64,000 nucleotides of DNA from Alphaproteobacteria bacterium (GCA_021325375.1 JAJPHG010000021.1:30243-94242), one strand, 5' to 3'; positions 28,811-38,913 are shown, numbered from the stretch's first letter. Program-made: numbers and translations. The notes: generated by a model not told the origin, from the sequence alone.

Positions 28811-30205
28811 TCATCGCCTCTGGAACTCCGGGCTCGCGAGCAGCAGGGCTACCGCTTCGCCTTTCGAGTTCGCCTTGGCCATCACCGTCTTGGTGTTGGC
28901 GCGCAGCAGCGGGCCCAAGCCGTCATTGGCCATGTCGCCGACGTTGAAGGTCTGCGGCAGGGCGTCGCCGAACTCCTTCGCCCACTGGATGCGGCCGAGC
29001 AATCCGTCGGAGCCGTTCCAGGCGTCGGCGGTGTCGGGCCAGCCTTTCGGCGACGGCGCCTCGAACGGCACCTCGCCCATCAGGCGCACCGCGCCCATCA
29101 GGCGCTTCATCTGCTTGTCGCTGTGCTCGCCCTGCCCGTTCCAGCCGGTGAGCCGCATCGCGGCGGTGACGTATTCGACCGGCGTGCGGAACTTCTTCAG
29201 GTCCGCGCCCCACGCGGCCTGGTCCTTCACCACGGCTTCGGAGAGCGCGCGCAGGTTGCCGCCGGTGTCGTTGAACACCGCCTCCAACCGCTTGACCGAT
29301 TCCGCGGGCGGATCGTCCGAGATGAAATGGGTCGCAAACTTGCGCGCGATGTGACGCGCCGTCGCCGGATCGTGGGCGAGGTCCTTGATCGCCGCGACCG
29401 CGCCGTCCCAGCCGGGTTGATAGGTCTTGCCGCGCAGGGTGACCGGGCCCGGCTCGTGGCGGTCCTCGTAGAAGCCGAAGCCGTTGGCGTGGCCGTCATA
29501 GAGGCCCCAGCCGGTGAGCAGCTTGGCCATCGCGATGACGTCGGCCTGGGTGTAGCCCGCGTCGACGCCCAGCGTGTAGAGCTCCATCAGCTCGCGGCCG
29601 AGATTCTCGTTCAGGCCCTTCTTGCTGTTCTTCTGGCCGGCGGCCGAGTTCGGGCCCGTCGAATGCCAGTTGTCGAGATAGATCTGCATCGCCGGATGCA
29701 TGCACACCGCGAACAGCATGTCCTCGAAGGTGCCGGTGATGTGCGGGCGGATCGCCTCGCGCTCGTAATCGCCGACGAAGAGCAGCGTCTTCTTCTTCGC
29801 GCCCGACACCGTGAAGTGATTGCTCCAGAACCGCACCAGCCGCTCGGCGAAAGGCCTGTCGGTGGTGATGCCGAGCGCGAGCCGCGCCCCCATCTCGTCA
29901 TTGAAGGTCTGCTTGCGCAGATTGCCGGCGTCTTTGCCGCCGGGCAGCGGCTCGCCCTTGGACTTGGCGTCCTTGCGGGCGATCTTGTCGCCCTTGGTGC
30001 GGACCTTCTCGGCTTTGTAATCCTCTTCCTCGGAGACGAGCTTGCCCGCGCCGGCCCAGCCGCCCTGAGGCGCGGCCGGCATCGGGGCGCCGCCGGAAAG
30101 CTGGCCGATCAGCCAGGCCTTGGGATTGCCGCTGGCGCGCGCGATCTCGCCCGGGCGGGCGCCCAGTCCGAAGCGGTGAACGGCGATGGCGCCTTCGAGC
30201 GACAT
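28811..30205 (-). CDS. DUF1800 domain-containing protein
   Basis: 464 residues starting [20 protein letters not shown], with GCGAGGAAAA ahead of the ATG. Conserved DUF1800 blocks: [51 protein letters not shown]. The protein is thought to be exported or surface-linked in many bacteria and is paired with DUF1501, but its function is not known. No clear signal peptide is visible at the N-terminus. It precedes the DUF1501 gene, separated by a palindromic element. Confidence 0.88.
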   Translation of the reverse strand: MSLEGAIAVHRFGLGARPGEIARASGNPKAWLIGQLSGGAPMPAAPQGGWAGAGKLVSEEEDYKAEKVRTKGDKIARKDAKSKGEPLPGGKDAGNLRKQTFNDEMGARLALGITTDRPFAERLVRFWSNHFTVSGAKKKTLLFVGDYEREAIRPHITGTFEDMLFAVCMHPAMQIYLDNWHSTGPNSAAGQKNSKKGLNENLGRELMELYTLGVDAGYTQADVIAMAKLLTGWGLYDGHANGFGFYEDRHEPGPVTLRGKTYQPGWDGAVAAIKDLAHDPATARHIARKFATHFISDDPPAESVKRLEAVFNDTGGNLRALSEAVVKDQAAWGADLKKFRTPVEYVTAAMRLTGWNGQGEHSDKQMKRLMGAVRLMGEVPFEAPSPKGWPDTADAWNGSDGLLGRIQWAKEFGDALPQTFNVGDMANDGLGPLLRANTKTVMAKANSKGEAVALLLASPEFQRR

Positions 30206-30285
30206 TTTTCCTCGCAATTCTACGGTTGCGCCTTACCCGGCGTCTGCTTAAACGAAGGGAGAACGATCATCCGTCGCGTGCCGCC

Positions 30286-31356
30286 ATGACCGACAAGAGC
30301 CGCAATTCCCTGACCTATAAAGACGCCGGCGTCGACATCGACGCGGGCGAGGAATTGGTCGCGCGCATCGCGCCCGCGGCCAAGGCCACGCGGCGCCCGG
30401 GCAGCGACGCCGCGCTGGGCGGCTTCGGCGGGCTCTTCGACCTGAAAGCGGCCGGGTTCAAGGATCCCGTCCTCGTCGCCTCGACCGACGGCGTCGGCAC
30501 CAAGCTCAAGATCGCCATAGAAACGCGGCGTTTCGAAGGCATCGGCCAGGATCTCGTCGCGATGTGCGTGAACGACATCGTGGTGCAGGGCGCGGAGCCG
30601 CTGTTCTTCCTCGACTATTATGCGAGCGGCAAGCTCGACGTCGACGCCGCCGCGGTCGTCATCGAAGGCATCGCGCGCGCGTGCAAGGAGAGCGGCTGCG
30701 CGCTCATCGGCGGCGAGACCGCGGAGATGCCGGGCCTCTACGCCGCGGGCGATTTCGATCTCGCGGGATTTACGGTCGGCGCGGCCGAGCGCGGCCACAT
30801 CCTGCCCAAGACGGGCGAGATGCGCGAAGGCGACGTGGTGATCGGGGTAGCGTCGTCGGGCGTGCACTCCAACGGCTATTCGCTGGTGCGCCGCGTGGTG
30901 GAGCAATCCGGCCTCGCCTTCGACGCGCCGGCGCCGTTCGCGGCGGACAAGTCGCTCGGCGAAGCGCTGCTCGCGCCGACGAAGCTGTATGTGAAGAGCG
31001 CGCTCGCCGCGATCCGCAGCGGCCATGTGAAAGGCCTCGCGCACATCACCGGCGGCGGCATCACCGAGAACCTGCCGCGCTGCCTGCCCGACGGCCTCGA
31101 CGCCGAGATCAATCTCGATTGCTGGACGCCGCCCGCCGTCTTCGGCTGGCTTGCCCGCAGCGCCGGCATCGAGACGGCCGAGATGCTGCGCACGTTCAAC
31201 TGCGGCGTCGGCCTGATCGCGATCACCGACCTCATGTCGTCCGGCCACGTCATCGATGCGTTCCAGGAAAGCGGCGACAAGGCGATGCGCATCGGCCACC
31301 TCGTGCGCGGCGGCGGCGAGGCGAAGGTGGTCTATACGGGCGTGCTGAAGCTGTGA
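30286..31356 (+). CDS. purM: phosphoribosylformylglycinamidine cyclo-ligase
   Basis: 356 residues. PurM closes the imidazole ring to make AIR in purine synthesis. Blocks: [17 protein letters not shown] at the start, [35 protein letters not shown] and [14 protein letters not shown] 30286 fits the family N-terminus. It overlaps purN by 4 bases (GTGA) and is divergent from the DUF1800 gene. Confidence 0.97.
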   Translation: MTDKSRNSLTYKDAGVDIDAGEELVARIAPAAKATRRPGSDAALGGFGGLFDLKAAGFKDPVLVASTDGVGTKLKIAIETRRFEGIGQDLVAMCVNDIVVQGAEPLFFLDYYASGKLDVDAAAVVIEGIARACKESGCALIGGETAEMPGLYAAGDFDLAGFTVGAAERGHILPKTGEMREGDVVIGVASSGVHSNGYSLVRRVVEQSGLAFDAPAPFAADKSLGEALLAPTKLYVKSALAAIRSGHVKGLAHITGGGITENLPRCLPDGLDAEINLDCWTPPAVFGWLARSAGIETAEMLRTFNCGVGLIAITDLMSSGHVIDAFQESGDKAMRIGHLVRGGGEAKVVYTGVLKL

Positions 31357-31937
31357 GCGGCGCGCGCGTCCGCACCGCCGTCCTGATCTCCGGCCGCGGC
31401 AGCAATTTGAAGAGCCTGATCGACGCCTGCGCCGCGTCAGACTATCCGGCTGAGATCGTGCTGGTGATCTCCAACGTCGAAATCGCCGGCGGCCTCCAAT
31501 TCGCGCGCGACGCCGGCATCCCCACGCGCGTGATCCCGCACAAGCCTTATCCCACCCGCGAAGCCTTCGACGCCGAGATCGACCGCGCCCTGCGCGAGGC
31601 GGACGTCGCGCTGGTCTGCGAAGCCGGCTTCATGCGCATCCACAGCGCCTGGTTCGCGGAACGCTGGGCGGGCCGCATCCTCAACATCCACCCGTCTCTT
31701 TTACCGAAATTCCCCGGCATCCGCGTCCACGAACAGGTGCTGGCCGCGGGCGAGACGGAAAGCGGCGCAACGGTCCACTACCTCACCGCCGACCTCGACA
31801 GCGGCCCCATCATCGCCCAGGCCCGGGTGCCGGTGCTGCCGGGAGACACGCCGGAAACGCTGGCCGCGCGGGTGCTCGAAGTAGAGCACAAGCTCTATCC
31901 GGAGGCGGTGCGGATGGTGGCAGAAAGAAATACATAG
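31353..31937 (+). CDS. purN: phosphoribosylglycinamide formyltransferase
   Basis: 194 residues. PurN formylates GAR with 10-formyl-[18 protein letters not shown] is the N-terminal loop, [12 protein letters not shown] has the catalytic His, and [14 protein letters not shown] the conserved Asp. The start is GTG at 31353, overlapping the TGA of purM, so the two purine enzymes are translationally coupled. It converges with the TonB-C protein gene 5 bases beyond. Confidence 0.96.
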   Translation: MSGARVRTAVLISGRGSNLKSLIDACAASDYPAEIVLVISNVEIAGGLQFARDAGIPTRVIPHKPYPTREAFDAEIDRALREADVALVCEAGFMRIHSAWFAERWAGRILNIHPSLLPKFPGIRVHEQVLAAGETESGATVHYLTADLDSGPIIAQARVPVLPGDTPETLAARVLEVEHKLYPEAVRMVAERNT

Positions 31938-31942
31938 AACTT

Positions 31943-32695
31943 CTATTCGACGAGAAGCCGGCACCGCGAGCCTGCGGGGCGCGGCGTCACGAAGATGCTG
32001 AGCGTGACGGGGACGGGCTCGCCGTTGCGTTTCGCGGGCGTGAATCGGAGCGTTTGGGCGAGAGCATAGGCGCTGCGGGGGATCGCGGACGTCCCTGCCG
32101 GCTCCCACGGCTCGACCTTTCGCACCGTCCCGTCCGCCGCGACGACGGCGTACATCGTGAGGGTCGTCGCGTCCTCGCTGCACGCTTTGCCGTCGCTAGG
32201 ATCGAGATCGACGAGCGCGTCCTTGGGACCGAGCAGCGCGGGAGGCGACATGCCCTTGGGCATGCTCGGCGCGATCACCACCGGCGCCTCCGCCAAGGCC
32301 GCCGCATAGGCCCGCGTCGCCTCCGTCGAGCATTCCCCGGTCCGCACGCTGCGGGTGTCCGCTTGGAAAACGACCTTCTCCGTTCGGCGCAGCGCCGTCT
32401 TCGACGGATGATATCTCCAACCCAGCACCGCCTGCCGGGCGGTGACGTCGAGGTCGGCAAAGGCCGACTTCTCGACGATCGACGCCGCCGCTACGACGCC
32501 GTCCGGATCGATCCTGACGTCGAGGACGACCGTTCCGCTTTCCCCGCAGCGCACGGCATGCGGAGGAGCAAACGCGAAGTGCTCATACTTCCGGTCTTGG
32601 GCCGGCTCCATGAGGAGCGCCATAGCCGGCGCGTCCGCCAGCGCCGGCGCCACTCCGGCGAACAGGAACAATGTCAGATGACCAAGCGCCCTCAT
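31943..32695 (-). CDS. TonB C-terminal domain exported protein
   Basis: 250 residues. MRALGHLTLFLFAGVAPALA is a signal peptide. Two TonB-C-like segments follow: GTVVLDVRIDPDGVV..GWRYHPSKTAL and YAVVAADGTVRKVEPWEP..LRFTPAKRNGEPVPV. There is no N-terminal anchor with a proline-rich spacer, so it is not a standard energy transducer; it is more like the stand-alone periplasmic TonB-C proteins of unknown role. It lies upstream of nothing obvious and downstream of argF on the same strand. Confidence 0.75.
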   Translation of the reverse strand: MRALGHLTLFLFAGVAPALADAPAMALLMEPAQDRKYEHFAFAPPHAVRCGESGTVVLDVRIDPDGVVAAASIVEKSAFADLDVTARQAVLGWRYHPSKTALRRTEKVVFQADTRSVRTGECSTEATRAYAAALAEAPVVIAPSMPKGMSPPALLGPKDALVDLDPSDGKACSEDATTLTMYAVVAADGTVRKVEPWEPAGTSAIPRSAYALAQTLRFTPAKRNGEPVPVTLSIFVTPRPAGSRCRLLVE

Positions 32696-32706
32696 CGCGG
32701 CCGCCT

Positions 32707-33623
<917 letters not shown>

Positions 33624-33627
<4 letters not shown>

Positions 33628-34799
33628 GGCGTCTCGAACGTGGCTGCTGTTTCGGAGAGAAGCGTCAGCGCCTCGCGCACCTCGTCCTCGCCGATGACGA
33701 GCGGCGGCAGGAGGCGCACGACATTGTCGCCCGCGCCCACCGCAAGCATCTTATGCGCGAAGAGGCGGCTGACGAACTCGGTGTTGGGCACGCGCATCTT
33801 CAAGCCCAGCATCAGCCCCTCGCCGCGCACATCCTCGAACACTTTCGGATGCGCCGCGACGAGGCCCGCGAGCTGCTGGCGCGCGAAATTGGCGACCTTC
33901 TGAACGTGCAGAAGGAAATCCGGCGCCAGCACGATGTCGAGCACCGCGTTGCCCACCGCCATCGCCAGCGGATTGCCGCCGAAGGTCGAGGCGTGGCTGC
34001 CCGCCGTCATGCCCGACGCGGCGCGCTCGGTTGCGAGACACGCGCCGAGCGGAAACCCGCCACCGATGCCCTTGGCGATCGCCATGATGTCGGGCGCGAC
34101 ACCGCTCCATTCAAAGGCAAAGAGCTTGCCGGTGCGGCCGACGCCGGTCTGCACCTCGTCGAAAATCAGCATCAGGCCGTGCTCGTCGCAGAGCCTGCAC
34201 AGCGCGCGCAGGAATTCGGGCGGCGCGGGGCGCAGGCCGCCCTCGCCCTGCACCGGCTCGATCAGGATCGCGGCGGTCTCGGGCACGATCGCCGCTTCCA
34301 CCGCCTTGATGTCGCCGAACGGGACCTGGTCGAAGCCGTCGGTCTTGGGGCCGAAGCCCTCGAGATATTTCGCCTGGCCGCCGGCGGCGATCGCCGCGAG
34401 CGTGCGGCCGTGGAACGCGCCTTCGAAGGTGATGGTGCGGAAGCGCTCGGGGTGACCGTTCTTATATTGATAGCGCCGCGCCATCTTGATCGAGGCCTCG
34501 ATCGCCTCGACGCCCGAATTGCCGAAGAACACGGTGTCGGCGAAGGTCGCGTCGACGAGACGTTTGGCGAGACGCTCCTGATCGGGGATGCGGTAGAGGT
34601 TGGAGGTGTGCCAGAGCTTGCCCGCCTGCTCGGTCAGCGTCTTGACGAGATGCGGATGCGCGTGGCCGAGCGCGTTGACCGCGATGCCGCCGCCGAAATC
34701 GAGATAGCGCGTGTCGTCCTCGGCGTAGAGGCTCGCGCCCTCGCCGCGCACGAAGGCGATGTCCGTGCGCGCATAGGTGGGCAATACGGGCGTGATCAT
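33624..34799 (-). CDS. argD: acetylornithine/succinyldiaminopimelate aminotransferase
   Basis: 391 residues, class III PLP aminotransferase. Blocks: [20 protein letters not shown] near the start, [38 protein letters not shown] and the PLP lysine in [16 protein letters not shown]. It acts in arginine synthesis with argF, which overlaps its stop. AGGAGAGG lies just before the ATG at 34799 and is partly inside a 9-base hairpin stem, so initiation may be controlled by RNA folding. Confidence 0.93.
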
Positions 34800-34828
34800 C
34801 GCGCCTCTCCTGGACCAAAAGAGGCGCG
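34800..34828 (-). promoter_or_regulatory. hairpin overlapping the argD ribosome binding site
   Basis: CGCGCCTCT and AGAGGCGCG form a perfect 9-base stem with an 11-base loop. On the minus strand the 3' arm ends directly before the argD ATG and contains the AGAGG part of the AGGAGAGG site, while its AGG half lies in the loop. Folding would hide much of the site. No ligand or regulator is evident. Confidence 0.45.
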
Positions 34829-34854
34829 GTTTATGGGACGCGAGGCCTGACGGG

Positions 34855-35226
34855 TCAAGCGCGTGCGCGGCGAGCGCATGCCCACACGACATAGCCCATG
34901 GAAACCGCCATCGCGGTGCCGACCGCGGCCACCCCGACCTGCCATGCGAGCGAGAGAGGCAAAACCGCCCAAGCCAGCGCGTAGACCAGGCCCGCGAGTG
35001 CATATACCCATCCGCCCACGCGCAAGACGGCCTGCATGACCGGCGGACCGACGCGCTTGGGCATGAAATTGGCGTAGATCGCAAGCATCAGCCCGATCAC
35101 GACCTGCCCGCCACGCGCCGCCACATCGGGCGCGAGGAGATGGGCCGCTTGCGCGTATCTCGAAAGCCACGCGACGGCGAGCATCGCGGCCGCCAGAGCC
35201 ACTCCGCCCAGCAATCCCTTCATCAT
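34855..35226 (-). CDS. SdpI-like small membrane protein, partner of the SdpR-type repressor
   Basis: 123 residues with four hydrophobic helices. [14 protein letters not shown] resembles the G..N..PK block of the SdpI family, followed by [18 protein letters not shown]. It starts ATGATG at 35226, overlapping the TGA of the ArsR-type repressor gene, the usual sdpR-sdpI order. SdpI of Bacillus is an immunity/signal protein; whether this relative has such a role is unknown. No toxin gene is visible beside it. Confidence 0.65.
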   Translation of the reverse strand: MMKGLLGGVALAAAMLAVAWLSRYAQAAHLLAPDVAARGGQVVIGLMLAIYANFMPKRVGPPVMQAVLRVGGWVYALAGLVYALAWAVLPLSLAWQVGVAAVGTAMAVSMGYVVWACARRARA

Positions 35227-35531
35227 GACGTGATCTCCTTGCGTTTGCGCGCGCCGCGCTTTGCTGCGCCGGCGACCATCCCGAACGTGCTCGCGAAGCC
35301 GAGCAGCGCGTCCTCGAGCACCGAGAGCTTGAGCTGATAGACGATGGTCTTGCCGTCGCGCGCGGCCTCGACCAGGTCCGCCTCCTTCAGCACCGCGAAA
35401 TGCGCCGACATGGTGGGCTTGGAGGAGTCGAAATGCTCCGCAAGCTCCCCCGCCGTCATCGGCCCGCGCCTGAGGAGCTCCAGCACCCTGCGCCGCGTCG
35501 GATCCGCCAATGCCTTGAAGACCAGGCTCAT
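35223..35531 (-). CDS. ArsR/SdpR family autorepressor
   Basis: 102 residues with a winged helix: MSLVFKALADPTRRRVLELL, then the recognition helix region SSKPTMSAHFAVLKEADLV. The metal-binding Cys motif of ArsR is absent, which fits the SdpR group of metal-independent autorepressors. It overlaps the start of the membrane partner gene. The upstream TTAGTCATTTAGCTAAATGAC (35534-35554) contains the palindrome ATTTAGCTAAAT, a candidate operator. Confidence 0.85.
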   Translation of the reverse strand: MSLVFKALADPTRRRVLELLRRGPMTAGELAEHFDSSKPTMSAHFAVLKEADLVEAARDGKTIVYQLKLSVLEDALLGFASTFGMVAGAAKRGARKRKEITS

Positions 35532-35533
35532 GC

Positions 35534-35554
35534 TTAGTCATTTAGCTAAATGAC
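35534..35554. promoter_or_regulatory. candidate SdpR-type operator
   Basis: Just upstream of the repressor ATG, the sequence contains GTCATTTAGCTAAATGAC, a perfect 18-base palindrome. It lies in a GC-poor patch that is out of character with the surrounding DNA. The site is where an autorepressor of this family would bind, but this is inferred from position and symmetry. Confidence 0.5.
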
Positions 35555-35585
35555 GAAATGAAGTCAAGGGCTCGTCGCCCAAAAA

Positions 35586-35767
35586 AATTGTCATGGCCCG
35601 CGACTGCGGGCCACCCAGGTGAACCAGCTACGCTCTTTGAATTTTTTGCACGCGGAGACGCGGAGTTCGCAGAGAAGAACCTCCGCGTACTCCGCGTCTC
35701 CGCGTGAATCCCTTCAAGAGCATGCAGAACTTGGCTGGGTGGCCCGCATTCGCGGGCCATGACAATT
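35586..35767. repeat. composite palindromic element, family copy with nested hairpin
   Basis: 182 bp with 17-base perfect terminal arms (AATTGTCATGGCCCGCG and its complement). The next bases, GGGCCACCCAG..., extend the pairing. The centre (35651-35706) carries CACGCGGAGACGCGGAG and its inverted partner, the same module as at 7786-7841. It lies in the divergent gap between the repressor and the sedolisin gene, next to the decayed nucleotidyltransferase. Confidence 0.85.
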
Positions 35768-35798
35768 GGGGCGGAGCATCATTCACGCTTGAAGCGCG

Positions 35799-36040
35799 CT
35801 ATGCATTTTCTTCGTCTTGAAGAACGTCGCCGCGCTCCCACATCCCGATGTTCGCGAGGCAAATCGACTCGCTTGCTCAACAAACGTTCAAGCGCGGCAG
35901 GGAGGTTGAATTCAATTTTTCCGAGGAGGGGTGTCGCAAGAAGAACCATCTCCATCGCGAATCGCAAATCAACGATCACGATGCTGCGCGACGGAAAGGA
36001 AGGCCTACCAGCGATAGATCGACGATGTAAACGCAGCCGC
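35799..36040 (-). pseudogene. decayed MNT-family (MntA-like) nucleotidyltransferase
   Basis: No intact gene is present in this gap, but one minus-strand frame reads RSIAGRPSFPSRSIVIVDL, which lines up with the GS.ARG....SDIDI core of minimal nucleotidyltransferases, then ALERLLSKRVDLPREHRD, matching the typical LL.R.VDL block. A frameshift follows, and another frame gives MWERGDVLQDEENA and a stop at 35799, the typical MntA end. The catalytic aspartates are lost. It is probably a relic of a HEPN/MNT toxin-antitoxin pair; no HEPN partner was found. Confidence 0.35.
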
Positions 36041-36163
36041 GAGGGGGTGTCCCCTCGAAATCTGCGGTTCGAATAGGCGGCCCGCTCCAGTTGCACTTGA
36101 TTCGCAACTTTCCCCGGCGCAACCTTCGCCCCCAATCCAATGCAGACCCATCCGGAGGAGCGT

Positions 36164-37780
36164 ATGTCCCTAAAGTCCTTGAGCGTGTTCGCGTGCGTGG
36201 CGACGTTGAGCGCGAGCCTTTGCGGCTCGGCCTCGGCGGCCGCGCTGTTGACGAGCCATGTGCCTGCCGCCGTCGCGCGCCACCAGGCCGCGCTCGCCGG
36301 TTCCGTCGATCCGTCCACGCCCATGCGCATGCAGGTCGTGCTGCCGATGCGCGACAAGGCCGGTCTCAAGGATCTCTTGAGCGTGCTCTACAATCCGTCG
36401 AGCCCGCTCTATCGCCACTGGCTGAGCGTCGCCGAGTTCACCAAGCGCTTCGGGCCCACGCAGAAGGACTACAACGCGGCGATCGCCTATTTCCGCGGCC
36501 AGGGCCTCAGCGTCACCAATACGGCGGCGAACCGCTACATGTTCCAGGTCGAAGGGCGCGCCTCCGACGTCGAGCGCGTGCTGCACGTCACGCTGAACAA
36601 CTACAAGCATCCGACCGAGAACCGCACCTTCATGGCGCCGGACCGCGAGCCGACGCTCGATCTGCAGGTGCCGGTGCAGCACATCACCCATCTCGACAAT
36701 TACGTGCTGCCGCATCCCAAGCTCGTCCACGCGGATTCCCGCGGCGGCGCAGGCACGACCGGATCCGGTCCGGGCGGGAACTACATCGCCAGCGACTTCC
36801 GCGCCGTCTATTACGGCACCGGCAGCAAGGCCAAGCTGAACGGCAAGGGGCAGTCGGTCGCCCTGATGGAGCTCGCGCCGTTCAATCCCGCCGACGTCGC
36901 GCTCTATTTCACCAGCTTCGGGCCGACGAACTCCGTTCCCGTGAACGGCATCGGCGTCGGCGGCGCGCAGGCGACATGCACGAGCTGCGAGGACGGCGAG
37001 CAGGAGCTCGACATCGTCTATCCCATCGGCATGGCGCCCGGCCTGGATCAGGTCCAGGTCTATGTCAGCGACGATCCGGTCGCAATCGAGAACCAGATGG
37101 CCTCGGACAACGTAAGCAAGCAGCTCTCGACGTCGTGGGGCTATGACGAGGACTTCGCCGACGAGGATGCGATCTATCAGGAGATGGCGGCGCAGGGTCA
37201 GTCCTACTTCACCGCCAGCGGCGACGATTCCACGCTGCAGGCGAGCGGCCCGTGGCCCGAGGAGGACGCCAACATCATCGCGGTCGGCGGCACCGATCTG
37301 GTGACGACCGGTCCGGGCGGCAGTTGGCAGTCGGAGCCCGGCTGGGAGGATTCCGCCTCAGGTCCCTCGCTCGATCACACCATCCTCATCGAGGCGTACC
37401 AGCTGCCCTATATCAACAAGAACAACCTCGGCTCGACGGTCTATCGCAACGTGTCGGACATCTCGGCCAACGCCGATTTCGACATGATGCTTTGCGACAA
37501 GGGCAAGTGCGCGGGCGGCTGGGGGGGCACCAGCTTCTCCTCGCCGATCTGGGCCGGCTTCAACGCGCTGATGAACCAGTACGCGCTGAAGAACGGCAAG
37601 CCGACGGTCGGCTTCCTGAATCCGACGGCCTACACGCTCTACAGCGGCAACAAGAAGATGCTGCACGACATCATCGGCAACAAGAGCGGCAAGTATCCGG
37701 CCGTGAAGGGCTATGACCTCGTGGGCGGGCTGGGCTCGCCGAACGGCAACAAGACGATCAAGACGATCGTCGGGAATTAA
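36164..37780 (+). CDS. S53 family serine-carboxyl peptidase (sedolisin/kumamolisin-like)
   Basis: 538 residues. MSLKSLSVFACVATLSASLC starts a signal peptide ending ..ASAA, followed by a pro-kumamolisin activation domain (about residues 40-190: SPLYRHWLSVAEFTKRFGPT). The catalytic domain shows the Glu/Asp helix in GEQELDIVYPIGMAPG, the oxyanion Asp in YFTASGDDS, the Ser in GGTSFSSPIWAG and the calcium loop YDLVGGLGSPNG. It is an acid-active secreted endopeptidase. CGGAGGAG is 4 bases before the ATG. Upstream is a gene-poor region with a repeat and a relic. Confidence 0.92.
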   Translation: MSLKSLSVFACVATLSASLCGSASAAALLTSHVPAAVARHQAALAGSVDPSTPMRMQVVLPMRDKAGLKDLLSVLYNPSSPLYRHWLSVAEFTKRFGPTQKDYNAAIAYFRGQGLSVTNTAANRYMFQVEGRASDVERVLHVTLNNYKHPTENRTFMAPDREPTLDLQVPVQHITHLDNYVLPHPKLVHADSRGGAGTTGSGPGGNYIASDFRAVYYGTGSKAKLNGKGQSVALMELAPFNPADVALYFTSFGPTNSVPVNGIGVGGAQATCTSCEDGEQELDIVYPIGMAPGLDQVQVYVSDDPVAIENQMASDNVSKQLSTSWGYDEDFADEDAIYQEMAAQGQSYFTASGDDSTLQASGPWPEEDANIIAVGGTDLVTTGPGGSWQSEPGWEDSASGPSLDHTILIEAYQLPYINKNNLGSTVYRNVSDISANADFDMMLCDKGKCAGGWGGTSFSSPIWAGFNALMNQYALKNGKPTVGFLNPTAYTLYSGNKKMLHDIIGNKSGKYPAVKGYDLVGGLGSPNGNKTIKTIVGN

Positions 37781-37821
37781 GGGTGATGGCCCCGGGTGCG
37801 ATGCGCCCGGGGCCGCCGCTC

Positions 37822-38001
37822 TCAGTGAGAGCGCGGCCCGACCGCCATCCGCCCCGTCTCGAGCGCGTTGGCGAGACGGCCATAATTCTCCGCGAGCTTG
37901 AGCAGCTCGCCGCGCACCGAATCGTCATGGGCCGAAATCGCGGCATCCAGCAGCTCCGCCGCGGTCTGACGGTAATCCTGGGCCCGGTCGATACTGGACA
38001 T
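37822..38001 (-). CDS. small conserved-type helical protein (59 residues)
   Basis: MSSIDRAQDYRQTAAELLDA continues as two amphipathic helices to ..LKLAENYGRLANALETGRM. GAGAGG lies 8 bases before the ATG at 38001. Short proteins of this style are common in alphaproteobacteria without a known function. It is divergent from gcrA, sharing a 198-base upstream region, and converges with the sedolisin gene. Confidence 0.65.
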   Translation of the reverse strand: MSSIDRAQDYRQTAAELLDAAISAHDDSVRGELLKLAENYGRLANALETGRMAVGPRSH

Positions 38002-38106
38002 GACGCATCCTCTCGCCGGACGTAACGTTCTGGTGCTGCTTAGGTTTCGCGGCGGAATGTACAAATTCGCACGCAATTTTCGAAAAGCCTCCCGCTGGCC
38101 GTTTGT

Positions 38107-38115
38107 TGTGGACAA
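38107..38115. promoter_or_regulatory. DnaA-box-like site upstream of gcrA
   Basis: TGTGGACAA; the complementary strand reads TTGTCCACA, one change from the TTATCCACA consensus. It lies 84 bases before the gcrA ATG. In Caulobacter DnaA activates gcrA transcription, so the position is meaningful, but binding is not shown here. Confidence 0.45.
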
Positions 38116-38150
38116 TATGTCGTAGTACCCCGGTACGGCTTGTGCGCCGT

Positions 38151-38155
38151 GATTC
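38151..38155. promoter_or_regulatory. GANTC (CcrM) methylation site in the gcrA upstream region
   Basis: GATTC lies 45 bases before the gcrA ATG. GcrA acts at promoters that carry CcrM-methylated GANTC sites; a site here could allow cell-cycle feedback. A 5-base motif can also occur by chance, so the evidence is modest. Confidence 0.35.
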
Positions 38156-38199
38156 GGTTGCTACGATATCTTGTGGTTTCGAGGCTGGAGGGCCCCAAG

Positions 38200-38658
38200 A
38201 TGACGCAAATCAACTGGACCGACGACCGGGTCGAGCAGCTCAAGAACCTCTGGACCGAGGGCCTTTCGGCCAGCCAGATCGCCCGCGCGCTGGGCGGCGT
38301 CACGCGCAACGCCGTGATCGGCAAGGTGCATCGCCTGGGCCTCGCCGGCCGCGCCAGCCCCTCGCGCAGCGAGCGGCCCAGGCTGCCGGTCGTGCCCAAG
38401 GTCTCGATGCGCTCCCACATCCCGCCCGCGCCGATCGTGGAGGAGGATCCGCTGGTGCTCGAGGACGGCAGCCACGCGACCGTGCTCACCATCAACGACC
38501 GCATGTGCCGCTGGCCGATCGGCGACCCGGCCGAGAACGAGTTCCACTTCTGCGGCCGCAAGCCCAAGACCGGCTCGCCCTATTGCGAAGCCCACGCGCG
38601 CAAGGCCTACCAGCCGCAGCAACAGCGCCGCAACGACAAGGGTCGGATGGTCGGGTGA
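38200..38658 (+). CDS. gcrA: cell-cycle regulator GcrA
   Basis: 152 residues. The N-terminal helix-turn-helix is INWTDDRVEQLKNLWTEGLS followed by QIARALGG and TRNAVIGKVHRLGLAGR, the GcrA signature. The C-terminal part (CRWPIGDPAENEFHFCGRK, YCEAHARKAY) is the sigma70-contact domain. GcrA with RNA polymerase binds methylated GANTC promoters and drives S-phase genes in alphaproteobacteria. CTGGAGGG precedes the ATG. Possible DnaA and GANTC sites are upstream. Confidence 0.95.
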   Translation: MTQINWTDDRVEQLKNLWTEGLSASQIARALGGVTRNAVIGKVHRLGLAGRASPSRSERPRLPVVPKVSMRSHIPPAPIVEEDPLVLEDGSHATVLTINDRMCRWPIGDPAENEFHFCGRKPKTGSPYCEAHARKAYQPQQQRRNDKGRMVG

Positions 38659-38691
38659 CGCTCGACCGCCTCTCGTGGTAGGCTTGCCCGC

Positions 38692-38901
38692 ATGAACAAG
38701 CACGTGGGCAAGCCTAAGCGCGGTTTCCCGCTGATCGTCGAAAGCGACGTCAGCGAAGAGGATATGGAACGCTACTTTCGGGAAAACCATGCCGCGGTCG
38801 CTAGGAAGCTTCGCGCCGCGATGCTCGAGATGGAAGAAGGCAAAGGCGCCCCGCTCGAGCCTCTCGAGAAATTCCTCGCCGGCACGCGGCGGCGCGGCTG
38901 A
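38692..38901 (+). CDS. ParD-like antitoxin candidate
   Basis: 69 residues, MNKHVGKPKRGFPLIVESDV and then acidic helix-forming stretches (EEDMERYFRENHAAVARKL). It lies 12 bases upstream of a RelE/ParE-fold toxin gene that is frameshifted. Size, charge and order fit the antitoxin of a type II system, although no ribbon-helix-helix motif is certain. It may now be a solitary regulator. Confidence 0.6.
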   Translation: MNKHVGKPKRGFPLIVESDVSEEDMERYFRENHAAVARKLRAAMLEMEEGKGAPLEPLEKFLAGTRRRG

Positions 38902-38913
38902 CGGCCGATCGAC

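Noticed and set aside
36064..36076. tRNA-like GGTTCGAATAGG
   Set aside because: The T-arm stem does not pair and no acceptor or anticodon arm can be built around it.
35759..36076. Plus-strand frame of 105 codons between the repeat and the sedolisin gene
   Set aside because: No family, poor start, Arg-rich composition; the opposite strand has the more convincing nucleotidyltransferase relic.
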